From: Streptomyces sp. NBC_01481
GTDB lineage: Bacteria; Actinomycetota; Actinomycetes; Streptomycetales; Streptomycetaceae
Assembly (NCBI RefSeq): GCF_026339995.1
Contig: NZ_JAPEPT010000001.1
Coordinates: 1,788,501-1,852,500 of the forward strand
DNA length: 64,000 nt
Direction of reading: 5' to 3'
In this document: positions 25,135 through 33,052 of the stretch, piece by piece
Layout of the letters: every line of letters starts with the position of its first letter
How positions within the stretch are numbered: the stretch's first letter is position 1
Notes under the pieces: model-generated
What the model was told of the DNA's origin: nothing
Databases searched by the model: none
The model's input: only the letters and a program-made list of their open reading frames with translations
Position numbers and translations under genes: made by a program

Positions 25135-26124
25135 GTGCTCATCGACACCTATGGCCGTGTGGCCACTGACCTGCGTGTTTCACTCACCGACCGCTGCAAT
25201 CTGCGGTGTACGTACTGCATGCCGGAAGAAGGCCTGCAGTGGCTCGCCAAGCCCGATCTGCTCAGTGACGACGAGATTGTCCGGCTGATCCGTATCGCCG
25301 TCACCGATCTCGGCATCACCGAGGTCCGCTTCACCGGTGGGGAGCCGCTGCTGCGGCCCGGCCTGGTCGGGATCGTGGAGCGCTGCGCCGCTCTCGCACC
25401 GCGCCCCAAGATGTCCCTGACCACCAATGGCATAGGCCTCAAGCGCACCGCGGCGGCCCTCAAGGCCGCGGGCCTGGACCGGGTCAATGTCTCGCTGGAC
25501 ACCCTGCGGCCCGAGGTCTTCAAGACCCTCACCCGCCGCGACCGCCACCACGACGTGATGGACGGCCTGGAGGCCGCCCGCGAGGCGGGCCTCACCCCGG
25601 TCAAGGTCAACACTGTCCTGATGCCGGGCCTCAATGACGACGAGGCCCCCGAACTGCTGGCCTGGGCCGTCGCCCATGGCTACGAGCTGCGCTTCATCGA
25701 GCAGATGCCGCTGGACGCCCAGCACGGCTGGAAGCGCGACGGCATGATCACCGCGGGCGACATCCTCGAGTCGCTGCGTACGCGCTTCACGCTCACCGCC
25801 GAGGGCGAGCAGGAGCGCGGCTCTGCGCCCGCCGAGCGCTGGATCGTGGACGGCGGGCCGCACCGCGTCGGGGTCATCGCCTCCGTCACCCGCCCCTTCT
25901 GCTCCGCCTGCGACCGCACCAGGCTCACCGCCGACGGCCAGGTGCGCAACTGTCTGTTCGCCCGTGAGGAGACGGACCTGCGGTCCGCCCTGCGCTCGGA
26001 CGCGCCGGACGAGGAGATCGCCCGCATATGGAAGCTGGCGATGTGGGGCAAGAAGGCGGGCTCGGGCCTCGACGACCCCTCATTCCTGCAGCCCGACCGC
26101 CCGATGTCAGCGATCGGCGGTTAG
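25135..26124 (+). CDS. moaA: GTP 3',8-cyclase MoaA
   Basis: The 329-residue radical-SAM enzyme starts MLIDTYGRVATDLRVSLTDR, followed by the CxxxCxxC iron-sulfur motif (C21, C25, C28) and CMPEEGL. The C-terminal second cluster is CSACDRTRLTADGQVRNC, and the protein ends SAIGG, the Gly-Gly terminus needed for GTP handling in MoaA. It makes the first intermediate of molybdopterin. The start is GTG at 25135. The stop codon TAG is the first triplet of a palindromic repeat (26122-26150). Confidence 0.97.
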   Translation: MLIDTYGRVATDLRVSLTDRCNLRCTYCMPEEGLQWLAKPDLLSDDEIVRLIRIAVTDLGITEVRFTGGEPLLRPGLVGIVERCAALAPRPKMSLTTNGIGLKRTAAALKAAGLDRVNVSLDTLRPEVFKTLTRRDRHHDVMDGLEAAREAGLTPVKVNTVLMPGLNDDEAPELLAWAVAHGYELRFIEQMPLDAQHGWKRDGMITAGDILESLRTRFTLTAEGEQERGSAPAERWIVDGGPHRVGVIASVTRPFCSACDRTRLTADGQVRNCLFAREETDLRSALRSDAPDEEIARIWKLAMWGKKAGSGLDDPSFLQPDRPMSAIGG

Positions 26125-26150
26125 GGCCTGTCGTTTGGATCAGGCCCTAG
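26122..26150. repeat. Solo palindrome of the MITE-like family at the moaA stop codon
   Basis: TAGGGCCTG and CAGGCCCTA form 9-bp arms around a 10-nt loop. A 23-nt stretch, from GGGCCTGTCG to GATCAGGCC, is identical to the right end of the element at 27474-27633 read on the minus strand. It is a single-end relic or excision footprint that now acts as a terminator-like hairpin. The moaA stop codon is inside the left arm. Confidence 0.7.
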
Positions 26151-26387
26151 CTAGCCTCCGGCACCCGGATTGCGCTCCCACTCCTCCAGCGTCACGACAT
26201 CCTTCAGAAAGCCGCGCAGGCCAAGGAAGTTGGACAGGTGCTCGCGGTGCTCGTCACAGGCGAGCCAGGTCTTGCGGCGCTCCGGAGTGTGCAGCTTCGG
26301 GTTGTTCCACGCGAGCACCCAGACGGCCTCGGCGCGGCAGGCCTTCGCGGAGCAGATCGGGGTCTCGTCACTCACTCTTACGTCCAT
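26151..26387 (-). CDS. Conserved small Cys/His protein (78 aa)
   Basis: The sequence has CSAKACRAEAVWVLAWNNP at residues 12-30 and LACDEHREHLSNFLGLRG at 43-60, so two Cys near the start and a CDEH site in the middle could bind one zinc. No known domain name is recognised. An alternative in-frame GTG gives a shorter VSDETP start. It lies between moaA (convergent) and the DUF3099 gene, about 180 nt downstream of that gene's stop on the same strand. Confidence 0.78.
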   Translation of the reverse strand: MDVRVSDETPICSAKACRAEAVWVLAWNNPKLHTPERRKTWLACDEHREHLSNFLGLRGFLKDVVTLEEWERNPGAGG

Positions 26388-26567
26388 ACCGAAATGACCA
26401 CCACATGGCGACGCCGAGCAGCCACGGGGGGAGCTGCCCGGCGTCGGTCCGTCGCTCCGACGGGGGATGCGGAGCGCCTACGAAGTATGTCACGGGGAGT
26501 GGGGTGAGGTGCACCGGAACTTCATGATTGATCTGAGCTTTTCCTGAGCTTCGGGAGCCCCCTGGAA

Positions 26568-26975
26568 TCAGCTCTGTTCCCGCCCCTGGGCCTCCTGCCG
26601 GGCTCCGTCGGCTTCCGGCTCTCCTTCCGCGGCGGCGGGCGGGGAGACCGGCGCGATCATCGGCCGGGACGGTGCGGGGACGAACGTCGAGGGGGCCGAA
26701 GGGGCGCTCTCCCGGCCCGCGTTGGCGATCACCACGGAGATGTACGGGAGAATCCCGCCGAGCACCAGCGCCACGATCGCCACAGGGCGTTCCACATTCC
26801 ACAGGACCACGGCAAGGATCACCGCCACGGTCCGGACCGACATCGAGATCACATAGCGGCGCTCCCGTCCGCGCACATCGTCAGCGAGACCCTGGCGCGC
26901 TCCCGTGATCCGGAAGACCTCCGTGCTGCCATGCTTCCGCATCACGTTCCACCACCCGATTTCCACGTCGGACAC
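26568..26975 (-). CDS. DUF3099 domain membrane protein
   Basis: The product has an N-terminal soluble piece with ITGARQGLADDVRGRERRYV, typical of DUF3099, two hydrophobic segments (about 44-60 and 66-85) with ILPYISVVIANAGRE, and a Pro/Ala/Glu-rich tail. Function of the family is unknown. The start is uncertain: GTG at 26975 has its GGGGA site too close, a GTG at 26966 is better spaced, and an ATG at 26942 would remove 11 residues. Confidence 0.85.
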   Translation of the reverse strand: MSDVEIGWWNVMRKHGSTEVFRITGARQGLADDVRGRERRYVISMSVRTVAVILAVVLWNVERPVAIVALVLGGILPYISVVIANAGRESAPSAPSTFVPAPSRPMIAPVSPPAAAEGEPEADGARQEAQGREQS

Positions 26976-27157
26976 TCCCCGGTCCTGACGCTTTCCACCG
27001 TACGCCGCGCATCGGACACCTACGAGACCGGGGCGGGCCCCACCTGCGTGGTCGCGGCTGCGCCGTAGTGCGTATGGCTGTGCCCGGCATGCGCTGTACG
27101 GCGGGCAGCCCGAGACTGAGGCGTAATGCTCACGCAGAGTTGTACGAGGAGGCAGCC

Positions 27158-27433
27158 ATGGGCTGGTTGTGGGCGATCATCGTGGGATTCGTGCTCGGTC
27201 TGATCGCCAAGGCGATCATCCCGGGCAAGCAGCACAGTCCGCTCTGGCTGACCACCATCTTCGGCATCATCGGCGCCCTGATCGGCAATGCGCTGGCGCG
27301 TGGGTTCGGCATCGACGAGACCAGCGGCATCGACTGGGGGCGTCACGTACTCCAGCTCGCGGCGGCCGTGGTGATCGTGCTCCTGGGAGACATGGCCTAC
27401 ACCGCCGTACGCGGCAACAGGCAAAGAGCCTGA
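27158..27433 (+). CDS. GlsB/YeaQ/YmgE family stress-response membrane protein
   Basis: The 91-residue protein has the family pattern MGWLWAIIVGFVLGLIAKAI followed by PGKQHSPLWLTTIFGIIGALIG and a third hydrophobic stretch near residues 66-82. Three small Gly-rich helices are typical of this transglycosylase-associated/GlsB family, which is linked to general and envelope stress. AGGAGG lies 8 nt before the ATG at 27158. It stands alone. Confidence 0.92.
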   Translation: MGWLWAIIVGFVLGLIAKAIIPGKQHSPLWLTTIFGIIGALIGNALARGFGIDETSGIDWGRHVLQLAAAVVIVLLGDMAYTAVRGNRQRA

Positions 27434-27473
27434 GCCCCGGCAAGGCTCCGCCCCGAACCCGCAGCGGGCGTTA

Positions 27474-27633
27474 GGGCCTGTCGTTCGGATCTTGCCGGGT
27501 TCGCGTGCCCTGGCACGCACGCTCGCTGCGTTGTCGTCAGTCGCCGACGCTCCGCGTCGGCTCTTTCCTCCGCCTTGCGATCCCACGCACCAGACCCCGC
27601 TCACTGATCCGGCCTGATCCAAACGACAGGCCC
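27474..27633. mobile_element. MITE-like element with 18-bp terminal inverted repeats
   Basis: A 160-bp element with ends GGGCCTGTCGTTCGGATC and its complement, matching at 17 of 18 positions, and no ORF. It shares the ATCGCAAGGCGGAGGA and GACAACGCAGCGAG blocks, in opposite orientation, with the element at 12535-12715, so they belong to one family with diverged termini. It sits between the GlsB gene and the 3' end of tyrS. No clear target duplication can be read (TTA left, AAG right). Confidence 0.75.
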
Positions 27634-27660
27634 AAGGGGCGGAGTCATTGGCGCAGCCGG

Positions 27661-28929
27661 TCAGCCCGCGGTGACCTCGACCGCGGCCAGGTTCTTCTTG
27701 CCCCGGCGCAGCACCAGCCAGCGCCCGTGCAGCAGATCCTCACGCGCCGGCACCGCGTCCTCCGCGGCGACCTTGACGTTGTTCACGTAGGCCCCGCCCT
27801 CCTTCACGGTCCGGCGGGCGGCCGACTTGCTGGCCACGAGCCCCACCTCCGCGAACAGGTCCACGACCGGAGCCAGCTCGGCGACCTGGGCATGCGGCAG
27901 CTCGGAGAGCGCCGCCCGCAGCGTCGGCTCGTCGAGCCCGGCCAGCTCGCCCTGCCCGAACAGCGCCTTCGAGGCATTGACGACGGCCGCGCACTCGTCC
28001 GTGCCGTGCACGAGCGTCGTCAGCTCCTCCGCCAGCGCCCGCTGCGCGGCACGCGCCTGCGGCCGCTCCGCGGTCAGCGTCTCCAGCTCCTCGATCTCTT
28101 CGCGGGACTTGAAGCTGAAGATCCGCAGGAACTTGGAGACGTCCCGGTCGTCCGCGTTCAGCCAGAACTGGTAGAAGGCGTACGGAGTCGTGCGCTCCGG
28201 GTCGAGCCAGACCGTGCCGGTCTCCGTCTTGCCGAACTTCGTACCGTCCGCCTTGGTGATCAGCGGGGTGGCCAGCGCGTGCACCTCGGCCTCCGGCTCG
28301 ACCCGGTGGATCAGGTCGGTACCCGCGGTCAGATTGCCCCACTGGTCGCTGCCGCCGGTCTGCAGCGTGCAGCCGTACCGCCGGTTCAGCTCCAGGAAGT
28401 CCATGCCCTGCAGGATCTGGTAGCTGAACTCGGTGTAGCTGATGCCCGCGTCGGAGTTCAGCCGTCGGGCGACCGCCTCCTTGGCGATCATCTTGTTGAC
28501 CCGGAAGTACTTGCCGATGTCGCGCAGGAAGTCGATCGCCGACAGGCCCGCCGTCCAGTCCAGGTTGTTGACCATGGTCGCGGCATGGGGGCCCTCGAAG
28601 TCGAGGAAGCGCTCGATCTGCCCGCGCAGCCGCTCCACCCAGCCCGCGACGACCTCCGGCGCGTTGAGCGTGCGCTCGGAGTTCGGCTTCGGGTCACCGA
28701 TCAGACCGGTGGCGCCGCCGACCAGACCCAGCGGGCGGTTACCCGCCAGCTGGATCCGGCGCATGGTGAGGATCTGGACCAGATTGCCCAGGTGCAGGCT
28801 GGGCGCGGTCGGGTCGAAGCCGCAATAGAAGGTGACGGGACCGTCCGCGAACGCCTTGCGCAATGCGTCCTCGTCAGTGGAGAGGGCGATCAGCCCACGC
28901 CACTGCAGTTCGTCGACGATGTCCGTCAC
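27661..28929 (-). CDS. tyrS: Tyrosyl-tRNA synthetase
   Basis: The 422-residue class I synthetase has the HIGH-equivalent HLGN at residues 46-49 ([15 protein letters not shown]). It also has the tyrosine pocket segments [10 protein letters not shown] and [11 protein letters not shown], and the KMSKS-equivalent KFGKT near residue 231. The C-terminal S4 RNA-binding domain ([23 protein letters not shown]) is complete. It charges tRNA-Tyr. No T-box leader is visible in the roughly 55-nt gap to pmbA's 3' end. Confidence 0.97.
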   Translation of the reverse strand: MTDIVDELQWRGLIALSTDEDALRKAFADGPVTFYCGFDPTAPSLHLGNLVQILTMRRIQLAGNRPLGLVGGATGLIGDPKPNSERTLNAPEVVAGWVERLRGQIERFLDFEGPHAATMVNNLDWTAGLSAIDFLRDIGKYFRVNKMIAKEAVARRLNSDAGISYTEFSYQILQGMDFLELNRRYGCTLQTGGSDQWGNLTAGTDLIHRVEPEAEVHALATPLITKADGTKFGKTETGTVWLDPERTTPYAFYQFWLNADDRDVSKFLRIFSFKSREEIEELETLTAERPQARAAQRALAEELTTLVHGTDECAAVVNASKALFGQGELAGLDEPTLRAALSELPHAQVAELAPVVDLFAEVGLVASKSAARRTVKEGGAYVNNVKVAAEDAVPAREDLLHGRWLVLRRGKKNLAAVEVTAG

Positions 28930-28984
28930 GTCTCTCGCGTCTCCTTCGATGTGCCATTCGGTGTGTCCAGGGACGAGTACGAGG

Positions 28985-30376
28985 TTATACGCCCTGGCTG
29001 ACCGAACTCATATTGAAATCCGGGATGCGCAGCGCGGGCATCGCGGCCCGGGTGAACCAGTCGCCCCACTCCCGCGGCAGCGTCTTCTCGGTACGTCCCG
29101 CCTCGGTGGTCCGCGAGAGCAGATCGACGGGCGACTCGTTGAAGCGGAAGTTGTTCACCTCGCCGACCACCTCGCCGTTCTCGACGAGGTAGACGCCGTC
29201 CCTGGTCAGCCCGGTCAGCAGGAGCGTCGCCGGGTCGACCTCGCGGATGTACCAGAGGCAGGTCAGCAGCAGCCCGCGGGCGGTCGCCGAGACCATCTCG
29301 TCCAGCGAGCGCTCGCCGCCACCGTCCAGGATCAGATTGCCCGCTCCGGGCGCGACGGGCAGGCCGGTCAGGGCGGCGCTGTGCCGGGTGGTGACCAGGT
29401 GCTCCAGCTTTCCGTCGCGTACCCAGTCCGTCGCCGACAGCGGCAGGCCGTTGTCGAAGACCGACGCGTCGTCGCCCGAGGAGTGCGCGATCACGAACGG
29501 CGCGGACTCCAGACCCGGTTCGTTCGGGTCGCTGCGCAGGGTCAACGGCAGCGGCGAGAGCGTCTCGCCGATGCGGGTACCGCCGCCCGGCTTGGAGAAG
29601 ACCGTACGGCCCTCGGCCGCGTCCCGGGCCGTCGACGACCACAGCTGGTAGATCAGCAGATCGGCCACCGCGGTGGGCGGCAGCAGCGTCTCGTACCGGC
29701 CCGCGGGCAGATCGATCCGGCGCTCGGCCCAGCCGAGCCGGCCCGCGAGCTCCGCGTCGAGCAGCGCGGGGTCGACGTCCTTGAAGTCCCGCGTCGAGCG
29801 GCCCGCCCAGGCCGAACGGGAGCGGTCGGGGGACTTGGCGTTGAGCTCCAGCGTGCCGTTGGGCTGGTCGTGGCGCAGCCGCAGTCCCGTCGACGTACCG
29901 AGGTAGGTGGAGGTGAGCTCGTGGTTGGCGAAGCCGTACAGCTCACGCCCGCCGGCCCGGGCGCGGGCGAACGCCTCGCCCAGCGCGGGCGCGAAGTCCG
30001 CGAAGACGGCGGAGGAGGTTTCTTCGGGCGCATCGGTGAAGTCGGGGGACGCGGGGACCTGTTCGACGAGCGGCTGCGCGTCCTCGGCGGGGGCCGCCCC
30101 GCGCGCGGCGGCCTCTGCGGCACGTACGAGCGGCTCCAGGTCGTCGGCGGTGACGGCGGAGCGCGATACGACACCGGACGCGGTGCCCTCGGAGCCGTCG
30201 ACGGTGGCGACGACGGTGAGGGTGCGGCCGCGGGTGACACCGTTGGTGGTCAGGGCATTGCCCGCCCAACGCAGATTGGCGGAGGAGTGCTCGTCGGCGA
30301 TGACCACGCAACTGTCGGCGGTGGACAGTTCGAGGGCCCGCTCGACGATCTCGTGCGGCTTGCTGGTGCGGCTCAT
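28985..30376 (-). CDS. TldD/PmbA family protein (PmbA-like subunit)
   Basis: The 463-residue protein has the TldD/PmbA fold: an N-terminal domain with [21 protein letters not shown], a middle beta region and a C-terminal segment ending in [13 protein letters not shown]. It lacks the HExxxH zinc site, as expected for the PmbA partner that forms a heterodimeric peptidase with TldD. ATG at 30376 overlaps the upstream TldD stop (ATGA). In enteric bacteria the pair trims peptides such as microcin B17 precursor. The native substrate here is unknown. Confidence 0.92.
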   Translation of the reverse strand: MSRTSKPHEIVERALELSTADSCVVIADEHSSANLRWAGNALTTNGVTRGRTLTVVATVDGSEGTASGVVSRSAVTADDLEPLVRAAEAAARGAAPAEDAQPLVEQVPASPDFTDAPEETSSAVFADFAPALGEAFARARAGGRELYGFANHELTSTYLGTSTGLRLRHDQPNGTLELNAKSPDRSRSAWAGRSTRDFKDVDPALLDAELAGRLGWAERRIDLPAGRYETLLPPTAVADLLIYQLWSSTARDAAEGRTVFSKPGGGTRIGETLSPLPLTLRSDPNEPGLESAPFVIAHSSGDDASVFDNGLPLSATDWVRDGKLEHLVTTRHSAALTGLPVAPGAGNLILDGGGERSLDEMVSATARGLLLTCLWYIREVDPATLLLTGLTRDGVYLVENGEVVGEVNNFRFNESPVDLLSRTTEAGRTEKTLPREWGDWFTRAAMPALRIPDFNMSSVSQGV

Positions 30377-31896
30377 CGACCGGCCTCCTGAGTCGTGTTC
30401 AGAATGTTCACGCCGCGGAACAGCGCGGACGGGCAGCCGTGGGAGACCGCCGCGACCTGGCCCGGCTGGGCCTTGCCGCAGTTGAAGGCGCCGCCCAGGA
30501 CATAGGTCTGCGGGCCGCCCACCTTCTCCATCGACCCCCAGAAGTCCGTCGTCGTCGCCTGGTACGCGACATCGCGCAGCTGACCCGCGAGCTTGCCGTT
30601 CTCGATACGGAAGAAGCGCTGCCCGGTGAACTGGAAGTTGTAGCGCTGCATGTCGATCGACCACGACCGGTCGCCGACCACATAGATCCCGCGCTCCACG
30701 CCGCCGATCAGATCCTCCGTGGAGAGCCCGCCCGGATCGGGCTGCAGGGACACGTTCGCCATCCGCTGCACCGGCACATGACCGGGGGAGTCCGCGAACG
30801 CGCAGCCGTTGGAACGGCCGAGGCCCGTCAGCTTCGCGATCCGCCGGTCCAGCTGGTAGCCCACCAGCGTCCCGTCCTTGACCAGGTCCCACGACTGCGC
30901 CTCGACGCCCTCGTCGTCGTAGCCGATGGTCGCGAGCCCGTGCTCGGCGGTCCGGTCGCCGGTCACATTCATCACCGACGAGCCGTACGCCAGCTTCCCC
31001 AGCTTGTCGAAGGTGGCGAAGGACGTCCCCGCGTAGGCCGCCTCGTACCCCAGCGCCCGGTCCAGCTCGGTGGCGTGACCGATCGACTCATGGATGGTCA
31101 GCCAGAGATTCGACGGGTCGACCACCAGGTCGTAGCGCCCGGCCTCGACGCTCTGCGCTCGCATCTTCTCCGCCAGCAGCCCCGGGATCTGCTCCAGCTC
31201 GGCGTCCCAGTCCCAGCCCGTGCCGGTCAGATACTCCCAGCCGCGGCCCACCGGCGGGGCGATCGTGCGCATCGAGTCGAATTCGCCCGTCGACTCGTCG
31301 ACCGCGACGGCCGTGAGCACCGGATGCAGCCGCACCCGCTGCTGCGTGGTGACGGTGCCCGCCGTGTCCGCGTAGAACTTGTTCTCCTGCACGGTGAGCA
31401 GCGACGCGTCCACATGCGCCACGCCCTCCGCCCGCAGCAGCCGGTTGCTCCACTCCGCGAGCAGCGCCGTCTTGTCCTCGTCGGGTACCTCGAACGGGTT
31501 GATCTCGTACGAGGAGATCCAGGTGCGGTCCGCGTGCACCGGCTCCTCGGCCAGTTCCACCCGCTCGTCGGAGCCGGCTGCGGCGATCACCTTCGCCGAC
31601 AGCTTGGCCATCGCCACCGCCTGGCCCGCGACCCGGGCGGCCGCGTCCATGGTCATGTCGACCCCGGAGGCGAACCCCCAGGCGCCGCCGTGCACCACCC
31701 GCACCGCGTACCCGATGTCGGTGGTGTCGGACGATCCGGCGGGCTTGGCGTCGCGCAGCCGCCACGCCGCACTGCGTACGCGCTCGAAGCGGAAGTCGGC
31801 GTGCTCGGCGCCGAGCGCACGCGCCCGGGCGAGTGCCGCGTCGGCGAGGGCCCGTAGCGGCAGAGTGGTGAATGTCTGATCGATGTCATGGGGCAC
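30373..31896 (-). CDS. tldD: TldD family zinc peptidase subunit
   Basis: The 507-residue protein has the catalytic site HESIGHATELD near residue 267 (HExxxH) and the C-terminal CGKAQPGQ segment typical of TldD. The N-terminus carries the ADFRFERVRSAAWRLRD and GYAVRVVHGGAWGFASGVD segments. It pairs with the PmbA-like protein encoded directly downstream with a 4-nt overlap. Its 5' end marks the left edge of the accessory block at 31.9-40.4 kb. Confidence 0.93.
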   Translation of the reverse strand: MPHDIDQTFTTLPLRALADAALARARALGAEHADFRFERVRSAAWRLRDAKPAGSSDTTDIGYAVRVVHGGAWGFASGVDMTMDAAARVAGQAVAMAKLSAKVIAAAGSDERVELAEEPVHADRTWISSYEINPFEVPDEDKTALLAEWSNRLLRAEGVAHVDASLLTVQENKFYADTAGTVTTQQRVRLHPVLTAVAVDESTGEFDSMRTIAPPVGRGWEYLTGTGWDWDAELEQIPGLLAEKMRAQSVEAGRYDLVVDPSNLWLTIHESIGHATELDRALGYEAAYAGTSFATFDKLGKLAYGSSVMNVTGDRTAEHGLATIGYDDEGVEAQSWDLVKDGTLVGYQLDRRIAKLTGLGRSNGCAFADSPGHVPVQRMANVSLQPDPGGLSTEDLIGGVERGIYVVGDRSWSIDMQRYNFQFTGQRFFRIENGKLAGQLRDVAYQATTTDFWGSMEKVGGPQTYVLGGAFNCGKAQPGQVAAVSHGCPSALFRGVNILNTTQEAGR

Positions 31897-32105
31897 GGAC
31901 GGCCCTTCCCTTCACTTCACTGTGACTCGGCCCAGTAAGCGTCAGCGGGCAGTGAACCACGTCTCACCGGCCGGGATCTCTTGGGTTTGCGCAGCAGGCG
32001 TGGCTTCGGCCGACAGCTGAACGAAGGAACCAACGAGGCAAGCCGGGTCGGTCCATCCTGCTGGGACAGAAGGCCGGATCATGAGCGGCTGCCGAGTGAT
32101 GTGAG

Positions 32106-32123
32106 TACAATCCCGGGAGTGTA
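32106..32123. promoter_or_regulatory. Palindromic operator over the toxin-antitoxin promoter
   Basis: TACAATCCCGGGAGTGTA is an 18-bp palindrome with one mismatched pair. Its TACAAT arm is also a good -10 hexamer, 49 nt upstream of the antitoxin ATG. Overlap of operator and promoter fits autoregulation by a Phd/YefM antitoxin. Confidence 0.6.
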
Positions 32124-32154
32124 GGTACATGTCCGCTCAAGGAAGGGAGACCCA

Positions 32155-32442
32155 ATGAGCACCATCTCGGTCCGTGAGTTCTCCTACAACCCCAGCGCCG
32201 TCTTCGCTCGCGTCGAAAAGGGCGAGGCGGTCCAGGTAACGCGCCATGGAAACGTCATCGCCATACTGCTTCCCGGCTCAGGGCCGATGGCCCGGTACTC
32301 GGACCTTGTTGCCCAGGGGAAAATCCGGTTGAAGGCCGCCACGACCTCCGACCTCGACCGGCTGCCGCAGTACGACATCCCCGCCGATGCGCCTGACCCG
32401 GTCGAGCTCCTGCTTGCGGAGCGGGAGGACGAACACCGTTGA
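32155..32442 (+). CDS. Phd/YefM-type antitoxin
   Basis: The 95-residue protein begins STISVREFSYNPSAVFARVEKGE and continues VQVTRHGNVIAILLPG, the standard Phd/YefM DNA-binding fold in which the N-terminal strand and helix contact DNA. The C-terminal part (about 60-95), rich in acidic residues, would wrap the toxin. GGAAGGGAG precedes the ATG. Its TGA overlaps the TTG of the PIN gene, so expression is coupled. A palindrome at 32106-32123 is the likely autoregulatory operator. Confidence 0.9.
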   Translation: MSTISVREFSYNPSAVFARVEKGEAVQVTRHGNVIAILLPGSGPMARYSDLVAQGKIRLKAATTSDLDRLPQYDIPADAPDPVELLLAEREDEHR

Positions 32443-32834
32443 TCTACATGGATTCGTCAGCTCTGCTGACGCTGCTGACTGGCCGGTCCAACGCGGCGGC
32501 GCTGCGGAGCTTCCTCGCGGCCCGCTCCGGTGTTCCGATGGCAACCAGCACCCTCGGGTTCGTGGAGACGGTCCGCCAGCTGGACAAGGTCGGCTCCTAC
32601 CCGAACGCCCTGGCGGACTTGGACGGCATGGTGACCGAGATCCTTCTTACGGAGGACGTGAGGAACCTGGCCACCAGGGTGTCGGCTTCCCTGCGCTCCC
32701 TTGATGCCATCCACGTGGCGAGTGCGCTGGCCATCGGTGAGGCTCTCGATTCCTTGATCACCTACGACAAGCGGATGCTCGACGCGGCGCGGCAGGCCGG
32801 ATTGGCCGCGTCCGCGCCCGGCGTGGCTGACTGA
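32439..32834 (+). CDS. PIN domain ribonuclease toxin (VapC-like)
   Basis: The 131-residue protein has the PIN-domain acidic residues D5 (IYMDSSALLTLL), E43 (TLGFVETVRQL), D89 (SLDAIHVASALA) and D110 (ITYDKRM), so the four-acid metal site is complete. PIN toxins cleave tRNA or rRNA. The start is TTG at 32439, overlapping the antitoxin stop (TTGA), which keeps toxin translation tied to and below that of the antitoxin. It lies about 220 nt before the giant ATPase gene on the same strand. Confidence 0.9.
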   Translation: MIYMDSSALLTLLTGRSNAAALRSFLAARSGVPMATSTLGFVETVRQLDKVGSYPNALADLDGMVTEILLTEDVRNLATRVSASLRSLDAIHVASALAIGEALDSLITYDKRMLDAARQAGLAASAPGVAD

Positions 32835-33052
32835 GTGACGCATCCAGTACTGCGACCGCGGGCTGCTCGACGCGCGACCGCCCTGTCCGTGATCTTTCGG
32901 CCGGAAGGCCGCCATGCTCGTCACCGAGCGCCGATTCATCACTGCGACGTGGATTCGCGCTGGGGCCAATTCCGCAAACGAACATGACCTACTGTCAAGG
33001 AGGAGCGCTCTGGCATAGACCGGCCAGTTCGTACGGTGAGAGGATCGCGGCC
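32835..33052 (+). other. Leader region of the giant ATPase gene
   Basis: About 220 bp between the toxin gene and the ATPase gene. It has a short hairpin at 32898-32911 (CGGCC, GGAA loop of the GNRA type, GGCCG) and an AGAGGA ribosome site before the ATG at 33053. No clear promoter hexamers are visible. Confidence 0.4.

Noticed and set aside
23274..25148. Minus-strand frame of 624 codons opposite actP
   Set aside because: Asp/Arg/Gly-rich shadow of the symporter; no domain and no matching neighbour.
28930..28984. T-box leader of tyrS
   Set aside because: Only about 55 nt lie upstream and no T-box or specifier loop is visible.
32984..33052. Upstream ATG for the giant ATPase
   Set aside because: No ribosome site; the ATG at 33053 has AGAGGA 8 nt upstream.
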